64,000 nucleotides of DNA from Mycobacterium pseudokansasii (GTDB taxonomy: Bacteria; Actinomycetota; Actinomycetes; Mycobacteriales; Mycobacteriaceae). Shown piece by piece: positions 1 to 9,245 of the stretch. Each line of letters starts with the position of its first letter. The stretch's first letter is position 1. The notes beneath the pieces are model-generated. The model made no database searches and was not told the origin of the DNA. It worked only from the letters and a program-made list of their open reading frames with translations. The DNA lies in NCBI RefSeq assembly GCF_900566075.1, contig NZ_UPHU01000001.1:434001-498000 (forward strand). Reading direction: 5' to 3'. Both the position numbers and the translations under genes were made by a program.

Positions 1-1628
1 CCCGGAGCTCCGTTGGCGCCGTTGCCGACCAGTGGACGCCCGGTCAGGGCCTGAACGGGCTGGTTAACCACATTGAGCACATCCTGCTGCAGGGTGTGCA
101 GCGGGCTGGGGCTGGGCGGAGCGGGTATTCCGTCTGCACCCAGCAGCAACCCGCCGAGGCCGCCGAGGCCGGCTTTGCCCGGGGTTGCGCCGGTGCCGCC
201 GCTGCCGCCGTTACCGCCGTTCCCGATCAGCACACCGTTGCCGCCGGTGCCGCCGTTGCCGCCGGCGGCGGCCGCGCTGGCGCCGCCATCACCGCCGTTA
301 CCACCGTTGCCGATCAGCCCGGGCTTGCCGCCGCCTCCGCCGGCCCCACCGGGGCCGGTGTTACCAGCGCCGCCGGTGCCGCCGGCGCCGCCGGAGCCGT
401 TGAGCATGCCGGCGTTGCCACCGGCCCCGCCCGCTCCACCCTTGGTCAAGCCCGCCCCGGCGGCGCCACCGGCGCCGCCGGAGCCAAAGAACATGCCGGC
501 GTTGCCGCCGGCTCCGCCGTCCCCGCCGCCGGTGAGGAGGCCTTGTCCGCCGGAGCCGCCGGCTCCGCCCGCGGCTCCGATGGCGAGCGTGCCGGCGTTA
601 CCGCCGGCCCCGCCGGCGCCACCCACGCTGGCCCCCCCGCCGCTGCCACCGGTACCACCGGCACCGAACATCCCGCCGTCACCGCCCGCTCCGCCTTTCC
701 CGCCGGTGCCGGCGACGACGCTGCCGGTTGCGCCGGCCCCGCCGGTACCACCGTCGGAGAACAGCCCGCCGACCCCGCCGGCCCCGCCGGCGCCGCCGGA
801 CGAGCCGGCCCCGCCGGCCCCGCCGACTCCGCCGTCGGAGAACAGCCCGCCGGCTCCGCCGGCCCCGCCGGCGCCGCCGGTGGCACCGACACCGTTTGTC
901 AACCCTCCGGGACCGCCGTTCCCGGCGGCGCCGTAGAGCATGCCGGCGTTGCCGCCGGCCCCGCCGGCCCCGCCGTTCGCGCCGCCGCCATCCGTCGAGC
1001 TACCCCCGGCGCCGCCGGCGCCGCCGGCGCCGATCAGCACGGCGTTGCCCCCGGCCCCCCCGGCCCCGCCGGCTTTGCCGGCGGCCGAAGTGTTGCCGCC
1101 GGCCCCGCCGGCCCCGCCGCTACCGAGCAGCCCGGCCGCCCCCCCGGCGCCGCCCTTGCCGCCGTCGGCGGTCGTCGAGGACGTTCCGGACCCGCCGGCT
1201 CCGCCGTTGCCGATCAGCCAACCGCCGGCCCCGCCGTTGGCCCCGGTCCCCGGGGCCCCGTTGGCGCCATTGCCGATCAGTGGACGCCCGGTAGCGGCGA
1301 CGAACGGCGCATTGAGCGCGTCCAAGAGGGGCTGCAGCGGCGTCGCAGCGGCATAGTCGGCAGCCGCATACGAGGTCCCGCCCGCGGTCAGGGCCTGCAC
1401 AAACTGCTGGTGGAATGCGGCCGCCTGCGCGCCCAGCGCCTGATAGGCCTGGCCATGCGCACCGAACAGCACCGCAATCGCCGCCGAAACCTCGTCCGCG
1501 CCCGCGGCCAGTAAGCTCGTCGTGTTGGCCGCGGCGGCGGCATTGGCTGCGCCGACCGTCGACCCGATAGTGGCTAAATCTGTTGCCGCTGCCACCAGCG
1601 CCTCCGGCGCTGCGATCAGAAACGACAT
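1..1628 (-). CDS. PE_PGRS family protein (3' end beyond window)
   Basis: The minus strand reads from ATG at 1628, preceded by a GGGAGG ribosome site, as one frame to the window edge. I checked the candidate stop triplets and none is in this frame. Residues 1-95 are a PE domain ([19 protein letters not shown]), followed by the linker [14 protein letters not shown] near base 1275 and then about 370 residues of GGAGG/GNGG repeats. A second linker-like block ([18 protein letters not shown] then [13 protein letters not shown]) appears at bases 1-115. PE_PGRS proteins are ESX-5-dependent surface proteins. The position before PPE3 corresponds to PE_PGRS4 (Rv0279c) by synteny, but this family is too variable to assign orthology. 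The many proline- or alanine-rich plus-strand frames here are shadows. Confidence 0.85.
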   Translation of the reverse strand, partial: MSFLIAAPEALVAAATDLATIGSTVGAANAAAAANTTSLLAAGADEVSAAIAVLFGAHGQAYQALGAQAAAFHQQFVQALTAGGTSYAAADYAAATPLQPLLDALNAPFVAATGRPLIGNGANGAPGTGANGGAGGWLIGNGGAGGSGTSSTTADGGKGGAGGAAGLLGSGGAGGAGGNTSAAGKAGGAGGAGGNAVLIGAGGAGGAGGSSTDGGGANGGAGGAGGNAGMLYGAAGNGGPGGLTNGVGATGGAGGAGGAGGLFSDGGVGGAGGAGSSGGAGGAGGVGGLFSDGGTGGAGATGSVVAGTGGKGGAGGDGGMFGAGGTGGSGGGASVGGAGGAGGNAGTLAIGAAGGAGGSGGQGLLTGGGDGGAGGNAGMFFGSGGAGGAAGAGLTKGGAGGAGGNAGMLNGSGGAGGTGGAGNTGPGGAGGGGGKPGLIGNGGNGGDGGASAAAAGGNGGTGGNGVLIGNGGNGGSGGTGATPGKAGLGGLGGLLLGADGIPAPPSPSPLHTLQQDVLNVVNQPVQALTGRPLVGNGANGAP

Positions 1629-1881
1629 CTGACACCTCCCGATACGCCATGACTGCGCTGTCACGCCGATCTGGAGCCTCCCCCGTCACCAGAGAAAATC
1701 GGCCAGCACAGCGTATCGCCGTGCGGCGGACACAGTGGTGGGTTTGCCGGAAATCCGGGCGAGGTTTTGCGAGCCTGCGGCCGCGACCGCCCACCCTCGA
1801 CGGTGATGGCCCGCGTGGCCGAGCCCCACATCGATTACCGGACTTGCACGGTGGCGGTCCGCGGTGGTCGAAGAGCAATAA

Positions 1882-1896
1882 TGAAAATCATGTTCA
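1882..1896. promoter_or_regulatory. Zur (FurB) box upstream of PPE3
   Basis: TGAAAATCATGTTCA is a near-palindromic Zur-type operator 23 bases before the PPE3 start. Seventeen bases including this box (AATGAAAATCATGTTCA) recur exactly at 9028-9044, before eccA3. In M. tuberculosis PPE3 (Rv0280) and ESX-3 belong to the zinc-repressed Zur regulon, so zinc repression is inferred here. Confidence 0.8.
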
Positions 1897-1918
1897 TCAT
1901 CTGCAGTGGTTCGCGGTG

Positions 1919-3318
1919 ATGTGGCCGGTGTGGATCGTGTCGCCGCCGGAGGTCCACTCGGCGTTGCTCAGCAGTGGCCCGGGACCGGGTTCGCTGCTGT
2001 CCGCGGCGGCGGCGCGGTCGGTGCTGAGTGCCGAATACGGCGCCGTGGCAGACGAACTCATGGCCGTGCTGGGCGCAGTGCCTGGGAAGGTCCCAGCGCT
2101 GAGCGGTATGTGGCCGCCCACGTGCCCTATCTGATGTGGTTGATGCAAGCCGGCACGGTCAGTGCGGACGCGGCCGCGCGGCACGAAACGGTGGCCGCCG
2201 CCTACACCGCCGCGCTGGCGGCGATGCCGACGCCGGCCGAGCTGGCGGCCAACCACGCCGTCCACGGCGTGTTGGTGGTGACGAACTTCTTCGGGATCAA
2301 CACCATCCCGATCGCGCTCAACGAGGCCGATTACGTGCGGATGTGGATTCAGGCGGCCAGCACCATGACGACCTACGAAGCGGCGTCCGGAGCGGCTGTC
2401 GCATCCACACCGCGGACCACCCCGGCGCCGCAGATTGTGACAGCCGAAGCCGCCGACGACGGCCATGACCATGAACACGGGGGTGACCCCACGCCGATCG
2501 ACAACTTCGTTGCCGAAGTCCTGCGCATCATCACCGGTGGCCGGGTGATCTGGGATCCCGCCGAAGGCACGGTCAATGGCATCCCGTACGACGAGTACAC
2601 CAATGCGGCCCAGCCCATCTGGTGGCTTGTTCGTGCTCTCGAATTCAGCCAGGACTTTCAAACGTTCACCAAGGAACTGTTCACCAGCCCGGCGGCGGCG
2701 ATGCAAATCCTCGTCGAACTGATGCTGTTCGACTGGCAGACTCACGTCGCGCAGATCGTCCAAACGTTGAGCCAGTCCCCGCAGTTGCTCGCTGTCGCCA
2801 TCCGCGGCGCCATCTCCAACCTCGGGGCGGTGACCGGGTTTGCGGGGCTGTCCGGCCTGGCCGGAATCCCGCCGGTCGCGGCGCCGTCGGTAGCCACCGC
2901 GCCCACCCTGGTGCCGGTCGCCGGGATGCCGCCGTCGGTTACCCCGTCGGCTGCGGCACCCGCGCCGGCGCCGGCTCCCTCCTCCGCGACCAGCGCCGCC
3001 GCCGCGGCCGCCACGGCGGCCGCCCGTGAGCAGGCCCGACGGCGGCGGCGCCGCAGCGCGGCGCTGCGGGGCTACGGCGACGAGTTTATGGACGTCGAGG
3101 TCGGCCCGGACTGGGACGTACCGCAGGACGAGGAGCCGGCTGCGCCGACTGCTTCGGATCAAGGTGCGGCGAACCTGGGATTCGCCGGCACAGTTCACGA
3201 GGACACAGCCGGCGCGGCGGCAGGCCTGGCCACGCTGGCCGGTGATCGGTTCGATGCCGGACCCAGGGAGCCGATGCTCCCCGGTACCTGGGAGCCGGAC
3301 GGCCCAGCCAGGCATTAA
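1919..3318 (+). pseudogene. PPE3: PPE3 (Rv0280-like) PPE protein, frameshifted
   Basis: The N-terminus, [20 protein letters not shown], starts at ATG 1919. The rest of the PPE domain ([14 protein letters not shown], then [17 protein letters not shown]) continues in another frame from about base 2088. The junction GCAGTGCCTGG lacks about 10 bases compared with the cassette PPE genes ([11 protein letters not shown]), so this looks like a small deletion and not a single-base sequencing slip. The C-terminal part keeps the PPE3-type region ([22 protein letters not shown]) and ends at TAA 3316-3318. It lies directly behind a Zur box. As read, the protein stops early, near base 2134. Confidence 0.8.
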
Positions 3319-3328
3319 TGTCGGTTGG

Positions 3329-4234
3329 GTGCGTAGTGAAGGTGACACCTGGGACATCACCACGAGTGTCGGATCGACCGCGCTTTTCGTCGCCACGGCA
3401 CGGGCTTTGGAGGCCCAAAAGCCCGACCCGCTGGCCGTCGATCCGTACGCGGAACTGTTCTGCCGGGCCGTCGGCGGTTCCTGGGCCGACGTGCTCGACG
3501 GCAAGGCTCCCGACCACGACTTGAAGAGCAAGGAATTCGGCGAGCACTTCGTCGATTTCCAGGGCGCCCGCACCAGGTACTTTGACGCCTACTTCCAGCG
3601 GACCGCCGACGCCGGAGCGCGCCAGGTGGTCATCTTGGCCGCCGGACTGGATTCACGCGCCTACCGGCTGCCCTGGCCGGATGGAACCACGGTCTTCGAG
3701 CTGGATCGGCCGCCGGTGCTCGATTTCAAACGCGAGGTGCTGTCCCGGCACGGCGCTACCCCGCGCGCCGAGCGACGTGAAATCCCGGTCGATCTGCGGG
3801 AAGACTGGCCGCAAGCGTTGCAAGACAACGGCTTTGATCCTGCCACACCGTCGGCATGGATCGCCGAGGGGCTGCTGATCTATCTTCCGGCCGCCGCGCA
3901 GGAGCAGCTGTTCACCGGAATCGACATCCTCGCCTGTCCTGGCAGCCACGCCGCCGTGGAGGACGGAAGCCCGCTTCCCCCGGAGGAATTCGCCGCCAAA
4001 GTGGAAGAAGAACGTGCCGTCGTCGCGGCCGGTGACGCGAATCCGTTTTTCCAGTTGGTCTACAACGAGCAGTGCGCACCGGCCACCGAGTGGTTCGGGG
4101 CGCATGGCTGGACTGCACTCGGTACTCCGTTGGTCGAGTACCTCCGCGAGGTCGGCCGGCCGGTGCCGGAACCGGGGACCGAGGCCGGGGCGCTGTTTGT
4201 GCGCAACACTCTGGTCAGCGCCACCAAGCCGTAG
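3329..4234 (+). CDS. SAM-dependent methyltransferase, Rv0281 family
   Basis: A 301-residue putative S-adenosylmethionine-dependent methyltransferase of the mycobacterial LCMT-like family (Rv0281 type). It begins GTG 3329 ([20 protein letters not shown]), 10 bases after the PPE3 stop, so it is probably cotranscribed with PPE3. Visible family motifs are [17 protein letters not shown] (SAM-binding loop), [13 protein letters not shown] and [16 protein letters not shown]. The substrate is unknown in this family. Length and position between PPE3 and the ESX-3 locus match Rv0281. The start was chosen because the frame upstream of it overlaps PPE3 coding sequence. Confidence 0.92.
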   Translation: MRSEGDTWDITTSVGSTALFVATARALEAQKPDPLAVDPYAELFCRAVGGSWADVLDGKAPDHDLKSKEFGEHFVDFQGARTRYFDAYFQRTADAGARQVVILAAGLDSRAYRLPWPDGTTVFELDRPPVLDFKREVLSRHGATPRAERREIPVDLREDWPQALQDNGFDPATPSAWIAEGLLIYLPAAAQEQLFTGIDILACPGSHAAVEDGSPLPPEEFAAKVEEERAVVAAGDANPFFQLVYNEQCAPATEWFGAHGWTALGTPLVEYLREVGRPVPEPGTEAGALFVRNTLVSATKP

Positions 4235-4372
4235 GCGCATCGGAAGACGCAATGAGTTCGCCTTGCGCGGGAACTTTTCCGGGCCGGCGTACGACTACTG
4301 ACGGCCCACCGCGTATTCCGGCAAGGAGGCCTGCATGGCGCTAGCGGCTGCTCTCGACCGCCTGGCCTGACC

Positions 4373-5847
4373 ATGACAGCATCGGTGTGGATGGCTTGGC
4401 CCCCAGAGGTGCATTCGACCCAGCTCAGCGGTGGCCCCGGGCCGGGCGGCATGTTGGCTGCGGCGTCGGCGTGGAGTTCGCTGAGTGCCGAATACGCCGC
4501 GGTGGCAGAGCAGCTCGCCGAGCATCCGGGGGCGGTTCAGGCCGGCGCCTGGCAGGGACCGACCGCCGCACGCCATGTGGCCGCCGACGTGCCGTACCTG
4601 GCCTGGCTGTCGCGGGCCGGCGCGAGTAGCGCGACGAGGGGCCGCTCAGCATGAGGCCAGCGCCGCGGCCTACACCGCGGCGCTGGCCGCGATGCCGCCG
4701 CTGGCGGAACTGGCGGCCAACCATGCAACCCATGCAGTACTGGTCGCGACCAACTTCTTCGGGGATCAACACCATTCCCATCGCGCTCAACGAGGCCGAC
4801 TATGCCCGGATGTGGATACAGGCGGCTGTCACCATGTCGACGTATCAGGCGCTCTCCGGTGCTGCGGTGGCGTCCGCGCCGCCGGCCGAGCCGGCCCCGG
4901 AAATCGAGGTAATGCACGCCGACGACGGCGCCGACGAGGGTGACCACGGCGGAATCGTCGACTATGACGGTGGCGACCCGACGCAGTTGAGTTGGTGGAT
5001 AAACCGTTTCACCGAAATCACCCAGACCCTCGGCAGGGATCTGGAGGAATTTCCGGAGAACCCGTCCGCGTCGATCGCGCCAATTCAGAACGACATTCCG
5101 TTACTTGTTGCCGACGAAATCAGCCACGTGGGCGAAGTCATCAGCACGTTCCCGCAATTGCAGGCCCTCCCGCTGGCGCTGCCGATCATGGCCCCCGGTC
5201 TCGTGGCCGGCTTTGCCGGGTTGAGTGCGCTGGCTGGAATCCAGCCGGCCGCAGTGCCCCAGGGGGTGGTTGCGCCGATGCCCGCCACGTCGGAGCCCGG
5301 CCTGAATGCCGTCGCCAGCCCCTCGTTCGGGACCGCGGCGGCAACGCCGGCTGCGGCTCCAACGACGGCCCCCGCGCCGCCGGCCGCGCCGGCCGCGGTG
5401 TCAGCGGCGTCCGCCGCACCACCGCCGGCCGCCGGGGTCGGCGGTGCGGCTTTTCCCTATGTCGTCGGGGGCCCCGGCGTGGGGTTCGACTCGGCCATGA
5501 GCGGTTCCGCCCGGCGGTCAGCGCCCGAACCGGATCACGTTGCCACACCGGCGGCGGCTGCTGCGGGGGCACGGGAGGAGAAGCGCGCGCGTCGGCGTCG
5601 TCGGAAGGCGTTGCAGGACTGTGGTTTTCGCTACAAATTTCTGGACCCGGAAACCCGCATCGGATACAGCGCCTGCTCCGGCCACGGCGTCCGGTCAGGG
5701 TGCGGGGATTCTGGGATTCACCGGAACCGCAAGCCGGAAGGCATCCAGAAAGCCGCAGGGCTGGCGACGCTCACCGGCGGCGGGTTCGGTGACGGACCGG
5801 TCGTGCCAATGGTTCCCGGTGGTTGGAATACCGATCCGGTTTCATGA
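4373..5847 (+). pseudogene. Decayed PPE gene (PPE3/PPE4-like)
   Basis: The PPE domain begins at ATG 4373 ([19 protein letters not shown]) but changes frame twice. The first change is near 4636-4640 and the second near 4764, both at runs of four G where one G is extra. After the second, [19 protein letters not shown] follows. Near the C-terminus the sequence slips again: [18 protein letters not shown] is in one frame (about 5690-5740) while [15 protein letters not shown] is in another. At least four frame changes argue for a true pseudogene. It is a paralogue of the neighbouring PPE genes and sits between Rv0281 and the duplicated cassette, a place where M. tuberculosis has no gene. Confidence 0.8.
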
Positions 5848-6236
5848 AATCCGTTGGCAGATAGTGATATCAGTGATAGTCAGATCTGCTGCTGGCTCAA
5901 CGAACCTGAACAAAAAGGGCCGCAATAGCTTCGGCAAGTAATCGTTGGCACGCGCGTCCACCGCAGCGTGACTCAGCGAATCATCCCCATACCCGCCAAC
6001 CGCACCCGCCGTTTGTTCGCACCTGACCGGTTCCACTACGAAAAGATTTGGCGGGCAGCCTGATTCGCTGGTCACTCAGATGCGGGGGATACAGGGTCGA
6101 ACCAAAGGGTCGAACTAGAGGGCAGAACCACAGGTGCAATTCGACGAACGCGACCGGATCTCGCCGCCGCAGCGGGTGGCAACGGTACATTCCGCCGTCG
6201 CTCAACGACTCTTGTCGGTGCGAAATGCCTACGCAC

Positions 6237-6255
6237 ACGTAGGTTTTTCCTACGT
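6237..6255. repeat. Inverted repeat ACGTAGG-TTTTT-CCTACGT
   Basis: A perfect 7-base inverted repeat with a five-T loop lies 12 bases before the promoter-like TTGACA of the extra PE gene. It could be an operator or a weak hairpin. Nothing else in the 540-base gap 5848-6387 looks coding. Confidence 0.5.
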
Positions 6256-6266
6256 AACCGTAGCTA

Positions 6267-6311
6267 TTGACAACTGTTGACAATAGTTAGGATCCGTGAG
6301 ATTTTTTTCCG
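6267..6311 (+). promoter_or_regulatory. Promoter-like element of the extra PE-PPE-Esx cassette
   Basis: TTGACA (6267-6272), a 15-base spacer and TAGGAT resemble a sigma-A promoter. Bases 6277-6311 form a 35-base block, ending in GTGAGATTTTTTTCCG, that recurs with two mismatches at 8923-8957 before eccA3. Conservation of this block in two regulatory gaps suggests a shared promoter copied along with the cassette. Confidence 0.5.
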
Positions 6312-6387
6312 CACCGCGTCCGACAGCTGTGGCCGACAAGGCCCTCGGTCGTGCAGGTGGATGAGACACAATCGGAAGGAGTCGATA

Positions 6388-6702
6388 GTGACGTTGCAAG
6401 TGGTTCCGGAAGGTTTGGCGGCGGCCAGCGCGGAGGTGGAAGCGCTCACCGCTCGCCTGGCGGCCGCGCATGCGGCTGCACTGCCGGTGATTACGGCTGT
6501 GGTGCCGCCGGCGGCTGACCCGGTGTCGGTACAGGCCGCGGCCGGGTTTAGCGCGCACGGCAGCGCACACGCCGCGGTGGCGGCCGAAGGCATTGAAGAG
6601 CTTGGCCGTTCGGGGATCGGTGTCGCTGAATCCGGCGTCAGTTACGCTGCCGGTGACGTCGCGGCGGCGGTGACGTACTCGGCCCTAGGCGGTTGGGTAT
6701 GA
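6388..6702 (+). CDS. PE protein, extra copy of PE5
   Basis: A 104-residue PE-only protein ([20 protein letters not shown]) closely resembling PE5 at 16695. It starts at GTG 6388 behind GGAAGGAG. PE proteins pair with a PPE partner as a helical heterodimer and leave the cell through a type VII system. Its stop overlaps the start of the next PPE gene (ATGA), so the two are translationally coupled and are likely partners. It is the first gene of a four-gene cassette that duplicates the PE5-PPE4-esxG-esxH block inside the ESX-3 operon. Confidence 0.9.
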   Translation: MTLQVVPEGLAAASAEVEALTARLAAAHAAALPVITAVVPPAADPVSVQAAAGFSAHGSAHAAVAAEGIEELGRSGIGVAESGVSYAAGDVAAAVTYSALGGWV

Positions 6703-8033
6703 CCGCGCCGCTGTGGATGGCCAGCCCGCCGGAGGTGCATTCGGCATTGCTCAGCGCCGGTGCCGGCCCTGCTCCGCTGCTGGCAGCATCGGCGGCATGG
6801 ACATCGCTGAGTACCGAATATGCTTCGGCGGCAGAAGAACTCACGCTCATACTGGCAGCGGTGCAGGCTGGCGCGTGGCAAGGCCCCAGCGTCGAAGCGT
6901 ACGTGGCCGCCCACGTGCCGTATGTGGCGTGGCTGATGCAAACCAGCGCCGACAGTGCGGCAACGGCCGCCGAGCATGACACCGTGGTTGCGGCCTACGT
7001 CAGCGCACTGGCTGCAATGCCGACCTTGGCGGAACTGGCCGCCAACCACGTCACCCACGGGGTATTGGTCGCGACGAATTTCTTTGGTATCAACACCATT
7101 CCGATCGCGCTCAACGAGGCCGACTATGTCCGGATGTGGATCCAGGCCGCGACCACGATGGGCGTCTATGAGACCGTCAGCGGCGCGGCATTGGTCTCGA
7201 CACCGCATATCACGCCGGCGCCGGTACTGGTCAAACCCGGCGTGGGGGAGGCCGGCAACGCCGCGGCCACGGCGGGTCAAACCCTTACCCCCTTCCCGTG
7301 GCATCAATTACTTCAGTTCCTGGAATTGTTCTCGAAGGCATGGACACAGATCGGCCAGTTATTGGTGAACGCCGCCTTCTCGTTCGTTCTGTGGTCGTAC
7401 AATTTGATCCTCGCACTTGTGAATTTGAATTTCTGGGTGGCACTCGAAGCCGTGATAATGCTGGTTCTCACCGAGACCTGGTTTGCCATCGGAGTGATGC
7501 TGATTCCATTGCTGCTGTTCGCTCTTGTCCTGGAAGTTGTCGACGTTATTGGCAGCTGGATTATTGGCAATTTGTTCGGTGTCGGTTCGCTCTTGATGGG
7601 CACTGCGGTGGGAGCGATGGCTGCTGCTGTTGTTCCTGTGGCCGGATTGGCCGGATTGGCCGCTATGCCGGCGGCGGCTGTGGTGGCCGCGCCGGCTGCG
7701 GGATTGGCTGCTGCGCCGGCCGTGGCGGTCGCGGCAGTGGAGCCGGCGCCCGGTGCTGCGGCGGTTGCTGTTGGGGCGGCGGAGCCGGCGCGCCTGGTGT
7801 CGACAGTGCAGCCGGGTTCCGGGATCACGCCGGCGTCGGCATCGGCTTCTGATCGTGGCGCTGGGACATTGGGGTTTGCCGGAACGGCCGGCAAGGAGAT
7901 CGTCGGACAGCCGTGCGGATTGATTGCGCTGCAGGGCGCCGAGTACGGCGGTGCCGCGCACCTGCCGATGCTGCCGGCCACCTGGGAGTCGACTGCCCTC
8001 GAAGCGGGCAGCCAACAGGCGTTTGCAGCTTGA
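6699..8033 (+). CDS. PPE protein, extra PPE4-like copy
   Basis: A 444-residue PPE protein. The N-terminal PPE domain begins [19 protein letters not shown] and contains the helix [18 protein letters not shown] and the signature [20 protein letters not shown]. Residues about 205-330 are hydrophobic ([17 protein letters not shown], then a stretch rich in Leu, Ile and Ala), unlike the more polar PPE3. The C-terminus has [12 protein letters not shown] and [11 protein letters not shown], the tail shared by the ESX-3-linked PPE genes. It overlaps the preceding PE stop by ATGA. It is a diverged paralogue of PPE4 at 17006, and its secretion partner is presumably the PE at 6388. Confidence 0.9.
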   Translation: MTAPLWMASPPEVHSALLSAGAGPAPLLAASAAWTSLSTEYASAAEELTLILAAVQAGAWQGPSVEAYVAAHVPYVAWLMQTSADSAATAAEHDTVVAAYVSALAAMPTLAELAANHVTHGVLVATNFFGINTIPIALNEADYVRMWIQAATTMGVYETVSGAALVSTPHITPAPVLVKPGVGEAGNAAATAGQTLTPFPWHQLLQFLELFSKAWTQIGQLLVNAAFSFVLWSYNLILALVNLNFWVALEAVIMLVLTETWFAIGVMLIPLLLFALVLEVVDVIGSWIIGNLFGVGSLLMGTAVGAMAAAVVPVAGLAGLAAMPAAAVVAAPAAGLAAAPAVAVAAVEPAPGAAAVAVGAAEPARLVSTVQPGSGITPASASASDRGAGTLGFAGTAGKEIVGQPCGLIALQGAEYGGAAHLPMLPATWESTALEAGSQQAFAA

Positions 8034-8079
8034 CGAGCTGACAACGAATAACTGGAATACCACATCGAAAGGAAGAGTT

Positions 8080-8373
8080 ATGAGTTTGCTGGATGCCCAT
8101 ATTCCGCAGTTGGTCGCGTCACAGTCGGCGTTTACGGCCAAGGCGGCGCTGATGCGTCACACCATCGGTCAGGCCGAGCAGTCGGCGATGTCGGCGCAGG
8201 CGTTCCATCAGGGCGAGTCCGCCGCGGCGTTTCAGGGCGCTCACGCCCGCTTTGTGGAGGCCGCCGCCAAGGTCAACACCTTGCTGGATATCGCCCAGGC
8301 CAACCTGGGTGACGCCGCGGGCGCCTATGTGGCCGCCGATGCCGCCGCCGCGTCCACCTACACCGGCTTCTGA
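8080..8373 (+). CDS. EsxG-like WXG100 protein, extra copy
   Basis: A 97-residue Esx protein ([18 protein letters not shown]) with the length and sequence of EsxG, starting ATG 8080 after GAAAGGAAGAG. EsxG forms a tight 1:1 complex with EsxH that is exported by ESX-3 and functions in iron and zinc acquisition. The copy at 18602 is almost the same, with differences such as TAKAALM/GAKAALM and KVNTLL/RVNALL. The EsxH-like partner follows after 29 bases. Confidence 0.95.
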   Translation: MSLLDAHIPQLVASQSAFTAKAALMRHTIGQAEQSAMSAQAFHQGESAAAFQGAHARFVEAAAKVNTLLDIAQANLGDAAGAYVAADAAAASTYTGF

Positions 8374-8402
8374 GTCGCCCTAGCACCTCGAAAGGACTTG
8401 TG

Positions 8403-8693
8403 ATGTCACAGATCATGTACAACTACCCGGCCATGCTCGGCCATGCCGGGGACATGTCCGGGTATGCCGGCACCCTGCACAGCCTGGGCGCCGATGTCGC
8501 CAACGAGCAGGCCGCGCTGTCGAATGCCTGGCAGGGCGATACCGGGATGACCTACCAGGGCTGGCAGACCCAGTGGAACCAGGCCATGGAGGACCTGATG
8601 CGGTCCTACCAGTCGATGGCCGCTACCCACGAATCCAACACGATGGCGATGCTGGCCCGCGACACCGCCGAGGCCGCCAAGTGGGGCGCCTAA
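8403..8693 (+). CDS. EsxH-like (TB10.4 family) WXG100 protein, extra copy
   Basis: A 96-residue Esx protein ([20 protein letters not shown]) with the WXG turn in [15 protein letters not shown] and the family ending [11 protein letters not shown]. The ATG at 8403 gives the canonical MSQIM start; the GTG three bases earlier would add one residue. EsxH is the partner of EsxG and an immunodominant antigen in M. tuberculosis. It is the last gene of the duplicated cassette; the 552-base gap to eccA3 follows. Confidence 0.95.
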   Translation: MSQIMYNYPAMLGHAGDMSGYAGTLHSLGADVANEQAALSNAWQGDTGMTYQGWQTQWNQAMEDLMRSYQSMAATHESNTMAMLARDTAEAAKWGA

Positions 8694-8922
8694 CCGAACG
8701 GAGCAGCTGGTCGGCGCCAGCCGGAGTGATCACCAACTAGCTGCATTCGCCAACTCAATGCTCTTCGGATGATCACGACGACTACTCCCGGACGCTTGCC
8801 GGGCCGGTGGCTCGACCCGCGCCAGGTGGGTCCGGCCTCGGCCCGGCATTCGGGACCCAGTACGTGATCGGTGCTTGCAACCGCGAAAGCGACATTGCGA
8901 CAAAAATAGCAGTAGACAATAG

Positions 8923-8957
8923 TTGACAATAGTTACGATCTGTGAGATTTTTTTCCG
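8923..8957 (+). promoter_or_regulatory. Repeat of the cassette promoter element, upstream of eccA3
   Basis: This is a 35-base near-copy (two mismatches) of 6277-6311. TAGACA (8913-8918), 15 bases and TACGAT give the same promoter-like spacing. It lies about 290 bases before eccA3 and could drive it or be a leftover of the duplication. Confidence 0.45.
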
Positions 8958-9029
8958 AATCAGGCGTGGTCGTCATGGGCGACACGACGCCGATTACTGG
9001 CCCGGGTCGGCACTACCCGCCCTTGGTAA

Positions 9030-9044
9030 TGAAAATCATGTTCA
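9030..9044. promoter_or_regulatory. Zur (FurB) box upstream of eccA3
   Basis: TGAAAATCATGTTCA is identical to the box before PPE3. Zur control of ESX-3 under zinc limitation is established for M. tuberculosis. The box lies about 200 bases before the eccA3 start. Confidence 0.8.
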
Positions 9045-9193
9045 CTAAGCTGCATAGTGCTGGGTGGGTTCGAATAGGAGGAACGTCTGGCATGAAGCCG
9101 CGAGTGCTGACCGCCGCCCACAAGGCGCTGGTCAGTGCCACGAGATTGGCCACCACATGTTGAGGCAACCCGACCGGAGCCACCCTCGACAGG

Positions 9194-9212
9194 TTAGCTT
9201 ATGCAATGCTAA
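9194..9212. promoter_or_regulatory. IdeR-type iron box upstream of eccA3
   Basis: TTAGCTTATGCAATGCTAA has TTAG/CTAA half-sites in a 19-base dyad. It matches the consensus TTAGGTTAGGCTAACCTAA at 14 of 19 positions. It sits 34-52 bases before eccA3, a position from which IdeR-Fe would block the promoter. Iron repression of ESX-3 by IdeR is known in M. tuberculosis. Confidence 0.7.
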
Positions 9213-9245
9213 CTTCGGGAGGCCAGCTTCAGGCGGTAATGACCA

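Noticed and set aside
73..1514. Long plus-strand frames rich in Pro or Ala over the first 1.5 kb
   Set aside because: They are antisense readings of the GGAGG repeats of the minus-strand PE_PGRS gene, which has the PE domain and a ribosome site.
9239..9245. ATG 9239 as the eccA3 start
   Set aside because: It is in another frame; GTG 9246 reproduces the conserved N-terminus.
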